This document shows positions 1 through 6,079 of a DNA stretch of 7,834 nucleotides, piece by piece. Position 1 is the first letter of the stretch. Each line of letters starts with the position of its first letter. The notes beneath the pieces are model-generated. The model was given only the letters and a program-made list of their open reading frames with translations. It did no database searches and was not told where the DNA came from. A program made the position numbers and the translations under genes. Source of the DNA: Pseudomonadota bacterium (GTDB lineage: Bacteria > Pseudomonadota > Gammaproteobacteria > Burkholderiales > Burkholderiaceae_B); contig JAEYVD010000707.1 in assembly GCA_023432075.1 (NCBI GenBank), positions 1 through 7,834 on the forward strand, given 5' to 3'.

Positions 1-1091
1 TGCCCGCCCAGACTGAGCGCAACCGTGGCGCCGACGCCAGCCTGCGTGGCGCGACGCACCGCCTCGGGGTCGTACAGCAAGCCCAGCGCCGCATTCTGCG
101 CGTCGGCTTGCACCAGCGCGCGCAGCATGCCGGTGGTGTTGGCGTCGCCGCCTGCGCCAGGGTTGTCCTGCGTATCGGCGATCACGACGGGCCGCGTGGC
201 GCCGGCGGCGAGGGCCTGCGCGCGGCGCACGGCTTCGGCCGGTTCCAGGAAATCAGGCGACCACTCGGGTTCCAGTTCCAGCACGCGCGCATACAGCGAT
301 TCGGTGACGGCTTCGACCGCGGCGGCGTCCGTGCCGTAGGCCCACACCACCGGCCCGCACTCCGGGAAATCCGCCGCCGGAAAGCCCGGCGCGAAAGAGA
401 TGGAGGCAACCCCCGGCGTCTGTTCCCGTTCGCTCAGCAGCGCGTACACGCCCTGAGAGGGTTGCAGCATCGTGCACATGCCGTTGATGGGAATCAGGAA
501 GGGCAGGCGGCGCTCGCTGCGGGTCCATTGTTCTCCGGCCTGAATGCGCGCCATCAGCAGCCGCGCAGCCAGCACGCCGGTATCGGCCATGTCCACGTGC
601 GGATAGGTGCGAAACGCGACCAGGCCGTCCGCGCTTTGCAGCATCCGCGCGGTGACGTTGGCGTGCAGGTCCAGGCTGGCGACCACCGGCACGCCGGGTC
701 CCACGATCTCGCGCACGCGGGCCAGGAGTTCGCCTTCGCCGTCGTCCAGGTGCTCGGTGACCATGGCGCCGTGCAGGTCCAGGTAGATGGCGTCAAAGCC
801 GCCAGCCCGCACCGCGTCCAGGATCTCGCCGGCAATGCGCTCATAGGCATCGCGCGTCACGTGGGCGGACGGGCTGGCGCCCGCCCAGATCACCGTCTGC
901 ACGGTGTGGCCTTCAGCCGCCACCGCGTTGATGAAGCCGCCGGCCGGAATGTTGACCTCGCGTAGCGCCAGCATGTCCGCGCCGCGCACCATCGCGGGAA
1001 AGCCTTCACCGCGCACGAAATTGTCGTAACCCGCCTTGGAGGGCGCAAAGGTGTTGGTCTCGTGCTGGAAGCCAGCAACCAGGATGTGCAT
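1..1091 (-). CDS. M81 family metallopeptidase (MlrC/microcystinase-C-like), C-terminus cut by window edge
   Basis: This is the first 363 codons of a protein whose family is usually near 490-500 residues, so roughly a quarter is missing beyond base 1. The start MHILVAGFQHETNTFAPS is the typical family N-terminus, and an AGGA ribosome site lies at 1099-1102 about 7 bases before the ATG. The DUF1485/MlrC N-terminal domain fills about residues 1-290. The C-terminal domain opens at about residue 300 with VVIADTQDNPGAGGD (303-317). Candidate zinc ligands are Asp141, His143 (in SLDLHAN) and His165 (in FRTYPHVDM); their spacing fits the Asp-x-His plus distal His site reported for MlrC. A second acidic/His motif, YLDLHGAM, lies at 103-110. 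Known MlrC hydrolyses linearised microcystin products, but most homologues in soil bacteria have unknown peptide or amide substrates, so the toxin role should not be assumed. There is no signal peptide, so it is probably cytoplasmic. It is divergent from speG and apparently has its own promoter. The family call is firm; the substrate is unknown. Confidence 0.93.
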   Translation of the reverse strand, partial: MHILVAGFQHETNTFAPSKAGYDNFVRGEGFPAMVRGADMLALREVNIPAGGFINAVAAEGHTVQTVIWAGASPSAHVTRDAYERIAGEILDAVRAGGFDAIYLDLHGAMVTEHLDDGEGELLARVREIVGPGVPVVASLDLHANVTARMLQSADGLVAFRTYPHVDMADTGVLAARLLMARIQAGEQWTRSERRLPFLIPINGMCTMLQPSQGVYALLSEREQTPGVASISFAPGFPAADFPECGPVVWAYGTDAAAVEAVTESLYARVLELEPEWSPDFLEPAEAVRRAQALAAGATRPVVIADTQDNPGAGGDANTTGMLRALVQADAQNAALGLLYDPEAVRRATQAGVGATVALSLGG

Positions 1092-1120
1092 GTTCGGTTC
1101 CTGTGGAGGGGGCCGCCCGG

Positions 1121-1139
1121 CGCGCGACGGACGCGCGAC
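1121..1139. repeat. Tandem 8-bp direct repeat with 11-bp period in the M81 leader region
   Basis: CGCGCGAC occurs at 1121-1128 and again at 1132-1139, about one DNA helical turn apart. It lies between the M81 start codon and its candidate promoter. It could be a small operator, but the composition is low-complexity GC and chance is a real alternative. Confidence 0.3.
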
Positions 1140-1160
1140 AGCCGGCGCATGAAGCTGTCC

Positions 1161-1188
1161 AGGATACCGTGTATGCGGCGCATTTGAA
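1161..1188 (-). promoter_or_regulatory. Candidate sigma-70 promoter for the M81 peptidase
   Basis: Read on the minus strand, TTCAAA (1183-1188) is followed after 16 bases by TATCCT (1161-1166), each matching four of six consensus bases. Transcription would start near 1154 and give a leader of about 60 bases carrying the CGCGCGAC repeats. The spacer holds a short inverted repeat, ATGC-GGC-GCAT (1173-1183). It is a weak match and the call rests on position and spacing. Confidence 0.3.
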
Positions 1189-1242
1189 CGGCACGCGCGC
1201 GCCACGGGCATCAGGGACAATGCGGATTGCGCGCGCGGCCGC

Positions 1243-1255
1243 GGCATACAATGCC
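1243..1255 (+). promoter_or_regulatory. Candidate -10 element of speG inside a small inverted repeat
   Basis: TACAAT at 1247-1252 matches five of six bases of the sigma-70 -10 consensus and would place the transcript start near 1259, just ahead of the GGAGGT ribosome site at 1265-1270. The hexamer sits in a perfect inverted repeat, GGCAT-ACA-ATGCC (1243-1255), which could be an operator or chance. No convincing -35 hexamer is seen at 16-18 bases upstream, where the sequence is a GC run. Confidence 0.4.
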
Positions 1256-1274
1256 CTGACTCACGGAGGTACCC

Positions 1275-1859
1275 ATGTCGGCCACATCCGATATCAAACT
1301 ACGTCCGCTTGAACGCGGCGACCTGCACTTCGTGCACAAGATCAACAATAACGACGTCATCATGCGCTACTGGTTCGAAGAGCCGTATGAAGCCTATGAC
1401 GAACTCGTCGCGCTGTACGACCGCCACCTTCACGACCAGAACGAGCGGCGCTTCATCATCGAGCACGACACGGGGCAGCCGGCCGGGCTGGTCGAGCTTG
1501 TGGAGATCGACTACATCCATCGCCGGGCCGAATTCCAGATCATCATCGCGCCCAGCTACCAGGGCAGGGGCTACGCCAAGGCCGCGACGCGCATTGCGGT
1601 GGGCTATGCGTTTCGGGTGCTGAACCTGCACAAGGTGTATCTGGTGGTGGACAAGGACAATACCGCCGCCGTGCACATCTACGAACGGTGCGGCTTCCAG
1701 ATCGAAGGCCTGCTCAAGGAAGAATTCTTTTCCAACGGCGCGTACCGCGATGCCTACCGCATGGCGCTGTTGCAGCACGACCATCTGCGCGACGTGGGAC
1801 CGGGCGCGCCGGACGCGCCCGTGCTGCGGGACTGGCCGCAGGAAGAGCAGGCGGGCTAG
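1275..1859 (+). CDS. speG: Spermidine N-acetyltransferase (SpeG-like GNAT)
   Basis: A 194-residue GNAT-fold enzyme expected to transfer an acetyl group from acetyl-CoA to spermidine or spermine, lowering the charge and toxicity of polyamines in the cytoplasm. The match to SpeG runs nearly full length: the N-terminal [10 protein letters not shown] (8-17), the segment [17 protein letters not shown] (24-40) that in SpeG carries allosteric polyamine-site residues, HDQNERRF (53-60), VELVEID (73-79) and RRAEFQIII (83-91). The acetyl-CoA loop QGRGYA is at 96-101. Tyr136 in IYERCGF corresponds to the general-acid Tyr of GNAT enzymes. E. coli SpeG is about 186 residues. Here the last 25 or so residues (DVGPGAPD onward) are a divergent tail. 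The start is supported by GGAGGT 5 bases upstream of the ATG. It is a single-gene unit, convergent with the NIPSNAP gene. A rival call is another GNAT N-acetyltransferase, but the shared allosteric segment makes SpeG much more likely. Confidence 0.9.
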   Translation: MSATSDIKLRPLERGDLHFVHKINNNDVIMRYWFEEPYEAYDELVALYDRHLHDQNERRFIIEHDTGQPAGLVELVEIDYIHRRAEFQIIIAPSYQGRGYAKAATRIAVGYAFRVLNLHKVYLVVDKDNTAAVHIYERCGFQIEGLLKEEFFSNGAYRDAYRMALLQHDHLRDVGPGAPDAPVLRDWPQEEQAG

Positions 1860-1870
1860 CGCCGCCTGCT
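1846..1870. terminator. Perfect 9-bp hairpin between convergent genes, possible bidirectional terminator
   Basis: AGCAGGCGG (1846-1854) pairs perfectly with CCGCCTGCT (1862-1870) across a 7-base loop. The left arm and loop include the last codons and TAG stop of speG (1857-1859). On the other strand the hairpin lies about 28 bases past the NIPSNAP stop, so it could serve both convergent units. Neither side has a T-tract, so it is not a canonical intrinsic terminator and may instead stabilise 3' ends or act with Rho. Confidence 0.42.
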
Positions 1871-1898
1871 GCGTGTTACGACACTGAGGCCAGGGACT

Positions 1899-2216
1899 TC
1901 AGGGCTTGAAGAACGTCGTCGGCGTCATCAGGCGGTTTTCCTGGCTGATCAGGTAGCCGGCTTCGGCGCTCTTGCTCAGGTAAGTTGCCCAGGCCGGATC
2001 CTTCTGCAGCGCCTGGCGCTTGGCTTCGCGGTCGGCGGCGCTGTCATACACCCAGATGTGCATGTAGGTGTTGACGTTGCCGGTTTCGGTCTGCATGTAG
2101 GCGAGCGGCTTGCCCAGATGGCGGCTCTGCACCTCGTAGCCGTGCTCGGCATAGAGCGCCAGGTGTTTCTTGATGGTGCCGGCGCGGCACGTGTAGGTAC
2201 GGACGTCGTAAAGCAT
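1899..2216 (-). CDS. NIPSNAP family protein
   Basis: A 105-residue protein that is one NIPSNAP domain (dimeric alpha/beta-barrel ferredoxin-like fold). The hallmark pattern is complete: YDVRTYT near the N-terminus (3-9), LGKPLAYMQTETG (34-46), N50 with HIWVY (53-57), a basic helix DREAKRQAL (62-70), DPAW (73-76), and a C-terminal run QENRLMTPTTF (92-102). No signal peptide or membrane segment is seen. The start is the ATG of MLYDVRTY, with AAGGA at 2222-2226 five bases ahead. The same frame stays open upstream for 85 more codons, but that stretch overlaps the receptor gene and does not look like protein. It is the last gene of the unit, 32 bases after the Bug receptor stop. NIPSNAP proteins in bacteria often accompany catabolic operons and have no agreed biochemical role, so its job here (accessory enzyme or substrate binding) is open. 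Confidence 0.9.
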   Translation of the reverse strand: MLYDVRTYTCRAGTIKKHLALYAEHGYEVQSRHLGKPLAYMQTETGNVNTYMHIWVYDSAADREAKRQALQKDPAWATYLSKSAEAGYLISQENRLMTPTTFFKP

Positions 2217-2248
2217 GTTGATCCTTGATAGGGGTAGCGGAAAGCGTG

Positions 2249-3238
2249 TTATTCGGCCGTGGCGCCGGACTGCTTGACCAGCTCGCTCCAGCGTTCCACT
2301 TCGGTGTTCACGTATTTCTGGAAGGCGGCGTGGCCGTCGCCCACTGGATCGGCGCCCAGGCCCTTCAACTTGTCCTGCACGGCCGGGTCGGCGACGCTGT
2401 CGGTGACGGCCTTGGACAGCTTTTCGACCACAGGCGCGGGCGTGGCGGCCGGCACGAACAGGCCGAACCATGACCGCGCGTTCATGGCCGGGTAGGCCGC
2501 CTCGGAGAACGCGGGCACGTTGGGCAGCGCCGCATGGCGCTGGGTGCCGGTGACCGCGATGGGCGTGAGGCGCCCGGCCTGCACCTGCGACAGCACTTCG
2601 GGCAGGTTGGCGAACATGATCTGGACCTGTCCGCCCATGAGGTCGTTGAGCGCCTGCGCGCCGCCCTTGTACGGCACGTGCGTCATCTGCGCGCCAGCCA
2701 GCGAATTGAACTGCGCGCCGGCCAGGTGCGAAGCCGTGCCGGTGCCGCCCGAGGCGTAGTTCACGCGGTTGCCGTTGGCCTTGGCATAGGCCGCCAGTTC
2801 CTGCGGGGTCTTGGCCGGCACCGAGGGGTTCACCACCAGCAGCAGCGGCACCGACGCCAGGTTGGACAGGCCGGCGAAGTCGCGCGTCAGGTTGTAGTCG
2901 AGCTTGTGATAGAGCGTGGCGTTGATGGCGTGGCTGGACGTGGCCATCAGCAGCGTGTAGCCGTCGGGCTCGGCCCGGGCGGCCATCACGGCGCCGATGT
3001 TGCCGTTGGCGCCCGCCTTGTTCTCCACCACCACGGGCTGGCCAAGCCGCGTGGACATGGCCTGCGCGACGGTGCGCGCGATCACGTCGGTGGCGCCGCC
3101 GGCGGCGAAGGGCACGATGATGCGCAAGGGGCGCTCGGGGAAGTCGGCCGCGGCGGCCGTTGCTGCCGTGCCCAGCGACGCGGCGGCCATCAGGACGGCG
3201 GCGGCCAGGCGCCGCACGGGGGTCAGGGGTTTCGTCAT
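2249..3238 (-). CDS. Bug family (TctC-type) tripartite tricarboxylate transporter periplasmic receptor
   Basis: A 329-residue secreted solute-binding protein of normal family length. A Sec signal peptide is clear: basic start (K3, R9, R10), hydrophobic core LAAAVLMAAASLG (11-23) and an Ala-rich cleavage site near residue 31, leaving mature DFPERPLRI. Family motifs follow: IIVPFAAGGATDVIAR (40-55), whose Asp51 is the conserved ligand-contacting Asp of Bug proteins; VVVENKAGANGNIG (69-82); DGYTLLMA (92-99); NYASGGTGTASHLAG (160-174); THVPYKGG (186-193); and FANLPEVL (209-216). Such proteins bind small carboxylates and similar solutes in the periplasm, either feeding a TctAB permease or acting as sensors. 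No TctA or TctB gene lies in the window, so it is an orphan receptor, as is common in Bordetella and relatives. The ribosome site GGAG (3245-3248) precedes the ATG by 6 bases. It lies 50 bases after the ThDP enzyme gene, probably on the same transcript. The ligand cannot be told from sequence. Confidence 0.95.
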   Translation of the reverse strand: MTKPLTPVRRLAAAVLMAAASLGTAATAAAADFPERPLRIIVPFAAGGATDVIARTVAQAMSTRLGQPVVVENKAGANGNIGAVMAARAEPDGYTLLMATSSHAINATLYHKLDYNLTRDFAGLSNLASVPLLLVVNPSVPAKTPQELAAYAKANGNRVNYASGGTGTASHLAGAQFNSLAGAQMTHVPYKGGAQALNDLMGGQVQIMFANLPEVLSQVQAGRLTPIAVTGTQRHAALPNVPAFSEAAYPAMNARSWFGLFVPAATPAPVVEKLSKAVTDSVADPAVQDKLKGLGADPVGDGHAAFQKYVNTEVERWSELVKQSGATAE

Positions 3239-3288
3239 GTCTCTCTCCAGTGTTTTGGGTTTTTTTATGGGTTGCCGGGCCTGGTCTC

Positions 3289-4974
3289 TCAGGCGCCGGC
3301 GGTGCGCGCCTTTTCGCGCAGGCTCGTCAGGGTGGCCCGGGGCGTGATCACCTCCGGATCCAGGCTGAGTTCGATCAGATAAGGGGTTCCGCTGTCCAGC
3401 GCGCGCGCCAGCGCGGGCGTGAAGGCTTCATGCGTCTCTACGCGTTCGGCTGTCACGCCGAACGATTGCGCATACGCCACGAAATCCGGGTTACACAGGT
3501 CCGTGCCGATGGTGCGGCCAGGGTAGTGCACCTCCTGGTGCATGCGGATCGTGCCGTACATGCCGTTGTTGAACACGATGAAGACGATGCCCAGCTGGTG
3601 CTGCTTTACGGTGGCCAGCTCCTGCGACGTCATCAGGAAGCAGCCGTCGCCCGCCAGGCAGATCACCTGGCGGTCGGGATGGCGCAGCTTGGCCGCGATG
3701 GCCGCGGGCACGCCGTAACCCATGGCGCCGCTGGTCGGCGCCAGCTGTGTGCGCGGGCGGGTGAAACGGTAGTAACGATGCGCCCAGGCGCTGTAGTTGC
3801 CCGCGCCATTGGTCAGGATGGCGCTCGGGTCCAGTTGGTCGCGCAGCGCGGCAATGACGCGCGCCGGGTCCAGGCCCGTGCGTGGGGCAGGCAGCTCGGT
3901 GTAGCGCAGGTAGTTGTCGTGCAGGCGTTGCGCCCAGTCGCGCCACGGCGATGCGTCCACGGGCTCCAGCTCCACCGCCGTCTTGGCGAAGGCGTCCATG
4001 CCGGCCTGGATCTTCACGGCCGGCTGGTACACGCGGCCCAGCTCTTCGGGGCTGGCCAGCACGTGGATCAGGGTCTGGCTGGGCACCGGCGATTGCAGCA
4101 GCGAATAGCCGCCCGTCACCATCTCGCCCAGGCGCGCGCCCACCGCCAGGATGACGTCGGCCTGGCGCACCGCCTCGGCCAGCTCGGGGTTCACACCGAT
4201 GCCGACCTCACCCACGTATTGCGCGTGGTGGTTGTCGAACAGATCCTGGCGGCGGAACGAACACGCCACGGGCAGGCCGTTCAGTTCGGCAAAGCGGGTC
4301 AGGCTTGCCAGTCCCGCGTCGGTCCAGCCTGAACCGCCGACGATCATCAGGGGGCGCTGGGCGCCCGCGAGCAGCGTGCGCATGCTGGCCAGGGCGTCGG
4401 GCGCCGGATAGGCCTGGGGCACCTGGATCGTGCCGCAGGACAGGGCCGGGGCCACGTCGGTCAGCATGTCCTCGGGCAGCGCCAGGACGACCGGGCCGGG
4501 GCGGCCGGACGTGGCGACGGAGAACGCGCGGTTCAGGTATTCGGTGACGCGCGCGGCGCTGTCGATCTGCGCCACCCACTTCGTGAACTGGCCGAACATG
4601 CGGCGGTAGTCGATTTCCTGGAACGCTTCGCGCTCGACCATGTCGTTGCCGACCTGGCCCACCAGCACGATGAGCGGGGTGGAGTCCTGGAATGCGGTCT
4701 GCACGCCGATGCTGGCGTTGGTGGCGCCGGGGCCGCGCGTGACCATGCAGATGCCAGGGCGGCCGGTCAGCTTGCCGTGCGCTTCGGCCATGAATGCCGC
4801 CGCGCCTTCGTGGCGGCAGGACACCAGCCGGATGCGGTCGCGGTGCGCGTACAGCGCGTCCAATACGTCCAGGTAGCTCTCGCCGGGTACGCCGAATACG
4901 GTGTCCACGCCGTGGTCCAGCAGGGCTTGCACCACGTGCTGCCCGCCCGTCATCAATGTCGAAGTGTCGTTCAT
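3289..4974 (-). CDS. ThDP-dependent acetolactate-synthase-like decarboxylase/carboligase
   Basis: A 561-residue three-domain thiamine diphosphate enzyme. The N-terminal Pyr domain (about 8-175) has FGVPGESYLDVLDAL (27-41), the catalytic Glu56 in SCRHEGAAAF that activates ThDP, and RGPGATN (80-86). The central domain spans about 195-335 (IVGGSGW at 211-217). The PP domain (about 365-545) has the Mg/ThDP motif from GDGCF (442-446) to NN (469-470). The family includes acetolactate synthases, oxalyl-CoA decarboxylase and related 2-oxo-acid enzymes. No ilvN-type regulatory subunit gene is adjacent, and after NN the sequence is GMYGTIRMHQE, with His479 where biosynthetic acetolactate synthases have the substrate-selecting Trp. 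A catabolic 2-oxo-acid decarboxylase or carboligase is therefore more likely than valine/isoleucine synthesis; the substrate is not known. The ATG has no evident ribosome site (bases upstream read GATTGAAACTGCG), so initiation may be weak, or Met8 could be used. It is first gene of the unit with the Bug receptor and NIPSNAP, downstream of the AraC regulator. Confidence 0.9.
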   Translation of the reverse strand: MNDTSTLMTGGQHVVQALLDHGVDTVFGVPGESYLDVLDALYAHRDRIRLVSCRHEGAAAFMAEAHGKLTGRPGICMVTRGPGATNASIGVQTAFQDSTPLIVLVGQVGNDMVEREAFQEIDYRRMFGQFTKWVAQIDSAARVTEYLNRAFSVATSGRPGPVVLALPEDMLTDVAPALSCGTIQVPQAYPAPDALASMRTLLAGAQRPLMIVGGSGWTDAGLASLTRFAELNGLPVACSFRRQDLFDNHHAQYVGEVGIGVNPELAEAVRQADVILAVGARLGEMVTGGYSLLQSPVPSQTLIHVLASPEELGRVYQPAVKIQAGMDAFAKTAVELEPVDASPWRDWAQRLHDNYLRYTELPAPRTGLDPARVIAALRDQLDPSAILTNGAGNYSAWAHRYYRFTRPRTQLAPTSGAMGYGVPAAIAAKLRHPDRQVICLAGDGCFLMTSQELATVKQHQLGIVFIVFNNGMYGTIRMHQEVHYPGRTIGTDLCNPDFVAYAQSFGVTAERVETHEAFTPALARALDSGTPYLIELSLDPEVITPRATLTSLREKARTAGA

Positions 4975-5100
4975 CGCAGTTTCAATCTGGCCGCAGCGCG
5001 GCGGGTTGAGTCCGGATGAACTTTACGCAGCCCTGGTCAGGGCGCGTTAGGACAGATCAGAGCTTGTTTTGCACTTTTTTGCGGGCCGGCCGTCCAGCCG
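4975..5100 (-). promoter_or_regulatory. Regulatory region between AraC regulator and ThDP enzyme, with phased repeats and a palindrome
   Basis: This 126-bp gap has no ORF worth calling. Read toward the ThDP gene it holds two GCAAAA copies exactly 10 bases apart (5077-5082 and 5067-5072) in an A-rich stretch. It then has the palindrome CCCTG-AC-CAGGG (5031-5042) and a -10-like TAAAGT (5020-5025). No good -35 hexamer sits 16-18 bases before TAAAGT, as expected of an activator-dependent promoter. A plausible reading is an AraC-type operator plus promoter for the ThDP/Bug/NIPSNAP unit. There is no hairpin followed by a T-run in this direction, so read-through from the regulator gene is also possible. 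The individual elements are short and unproven. Confidence 0.35.
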
Positions 5101-6000
5101 TCACTCGATGGGGCGGTAGTACTTTTTGCGGAAGTCGCCCGGGGTGCAGCCGGTGTGCTTCTTGAAAAAGCGCGCGAAATAGGCCGGGTCCTCGATGTTC
5201 AACTGAAAGCCGATCTCGGCGATGCCCAGATCCGTGTTGCACAGGAGCCGCTTGGCCTCCAGCGCGATGCGCTCCTGCACGAGCTGGCTGGCCGTGCGTC
5301 CCACGCTGCGCTTGACCGCCTCGTTCAACTGGCGTTCGCTGATGCACAGCGCGTCGGCGTACTGGCGGATGGCCGAGAAATCGAGGTAATGCTCTTCGAT
5401 CAGCATGGTGAAGCGCTTGGTCAGCGAATAGCTGGGACCCGCGGCGGTTTCGCGTTCGTCGGCGGGGTACAGCCGGCGCAACTGCGTCAGGAGAATCAGC
5501 AGGTAAGAGCGCACCACGTCGAAACGGCCTGTCTGGCGGTCGCGCGTTTCGCGTTCGATTTCCGCCAGCAGCGGCAGCATGGCGTCGTGCTGCTCGCGCG
5601 TCAGGTAGATGACCGGCGATCCGCCGGCCAGGTGAAAAAACGGGAACTTGGCGATGTCGTCGGCGCGCGGGAACATCTGCGCGAAGAACTCGGTGCTGAT
5701 GTTCATGACGTAGCCGCTGGGCTTGACCGACGACGTCCAGGCGTGGATCTGGCCGGGCGACAGGAAAAAGACCGAGTGGTCGCGCACCTCGTGCTGCTCG
5801 AAGTCCAGCAGGTGGGTGCCTTGCGCCTCGGTCATCCACAACAGGTGGTAATAACGGTGCCGGTGCAGGAAGCCGCGCGGGATGTCGTCGTGGTCCTGCA
5901 GGCGCACGAGGTCGAAGTAGAAGGATCCCTCTCCCGAGAAATCCGAGGATTCGAAGGTGGGAAAGGTTTCCGGGACGGGCGAAATCGTACCTGCGGACAA
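5101..6000 (-). CDS. AraC family transcriptional regulator (cupin sensor plus HTH), TTG start
   Basis: A 299-residue regulator with the standard two-domain build. The N-terminal AraC-type cupin (about 35-110) has HRHRYYHLLW (46-55), then RDHSVFFLSPGQIHAW (73-88), a beta-barrel pattern that binds a small effector. The C-terminal AraC/XylS DNA-binding domain (about 195-299) ends with the family signature IAEIGFQLNIEDPAYFARFF followed by KKHTGCTPGDFRKKY (260-294), with two helix-turn-helix units. The start is TTG at 5998-6000, because AAGGAG (6009-6014) lies 8 bases upstream and no ATG or GTG in frame is near. The open frame continues up to 6156, but those extra 52 codons read as Cys/Trp/Arg-rich non-domain sequence and run into the ATPase gene. 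The overall cupin layout recalls PobR/HpaA-type activators of aromatic or carboxylate catabolism (family resemblance only). Being directly upstream of the ThDP/Bug/NIPSNAP unit on the same strand, it is the obvious candidate regulator of that unit. The effector is unknown. Confidence 0.88.
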   Translation of the reverse strand: MSAGTISPVPETFPTFESSDFSGEGSFYFDLVRLQDHDDIPRGFLHRHRYYHLLWMTEAQGTHLLDFEQHEVRDHSVFFLSPGQIHAWTSSVKPSGYVMNISTEFFAQMFPRADDIAKFPFFHLAGGSPVIYLTREQHDAMLPLLAEIERETRDRQTGRFDVVRSYLLILLTQLRRLYPADERETAAGPSYSLTKRFTMLIEEHYLDFSAIRQYADALCISERQLNEAVKRSVGRTASQLVQERIALEAKRLLCNTDLGIAEIGFQLNIEDPAYFARFFKKHTGCTPGDFRKKYYRPIE

Positions 6001-6008
6001 GCGGGAGT

Positions 6009-6014
6009 CTCCTT
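6009..6014 (-). promoter_or_regulatory. Strong Shine-Dalgarno that selects a TTG start for the AraC regulator
   Basis: AAGGAG on the minus strand, followed by 8 bases and then TTG. It fixes the start of the regulator, since the only nearby ATGs (tandem at about 6045-6050) are in another frame. Confidence 0.7.
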
Positions 6015-6045
6015 GATGGCGCGCGGGGCGGCTCTGTTTTTCGCC

Positions 6046-6051
6046 ATCATA
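6046..6051 (-). promoter_or_regulatory. Weak candidate -10 for the AraC regulator
   Basis: TATGAT on the minus strand matches five of six -10 consensus bases in the 79-base gap after the ATPase stop. At the expected -35 distance there is only GC-rich sequence without resemblance to TTGACA, and there is no extended -10 TG. The regulator could instead be co-transcribed with the ATPase gene. Confidence 0.2.
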
Positions 6052-6079
6052 CGGGGATTCGCCGCCAGGGCCGCGGTGC

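Noticed and set aside
108..965. Plus-strand 285-codon frame opposite the M81 peptidase
   Set aside because: It is antisense to the peptidase frame, which carries the family motifs throughout; the composition is that of a shadow frame.
2217..2471. 85-codon upstream extension of the NIPSNAP frame
   Set aside because: It overlaps the receptor gene, has no NIPSNAP-like sequence, and the ATG at 2214-2216 has a good ribosome site and the family's own N-terminus.
3251..3270. T-rich run that could be read as an intrinsic terminator
   Set aside because: The T-run is on the plus strand, where no gene ends, and there is no GC hairpin before it. On the coding strand it is an A-run in the 50-base gap between two co-oriented genes.
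3160..4332. Plus-strand 390-codon open frame opposite the ThDP enzyme and part of the receptor
   Set aside because: It is antisense to two clear protein families and its translation is rich in Arg, His, Gln, Val and Ala without domain features. It is a GC-rich mirror frame.
5081..5094. GGCCGGCC-type palindrome after the AraC stop as a terminator
   Set aside because: In the direction of transcription it is followed by an A-run, not a T-run, so it does not fit an intrinsic terminator.
5057..5839. Minus-strand 260-codon frame overlapping the AraC regulator
   Set aside because: It is a frame-shifted reading of the same strand; the AraC cupin and HTH motifs are in the other frame and unbroken, so it is neither a frameshift nor a second gene.
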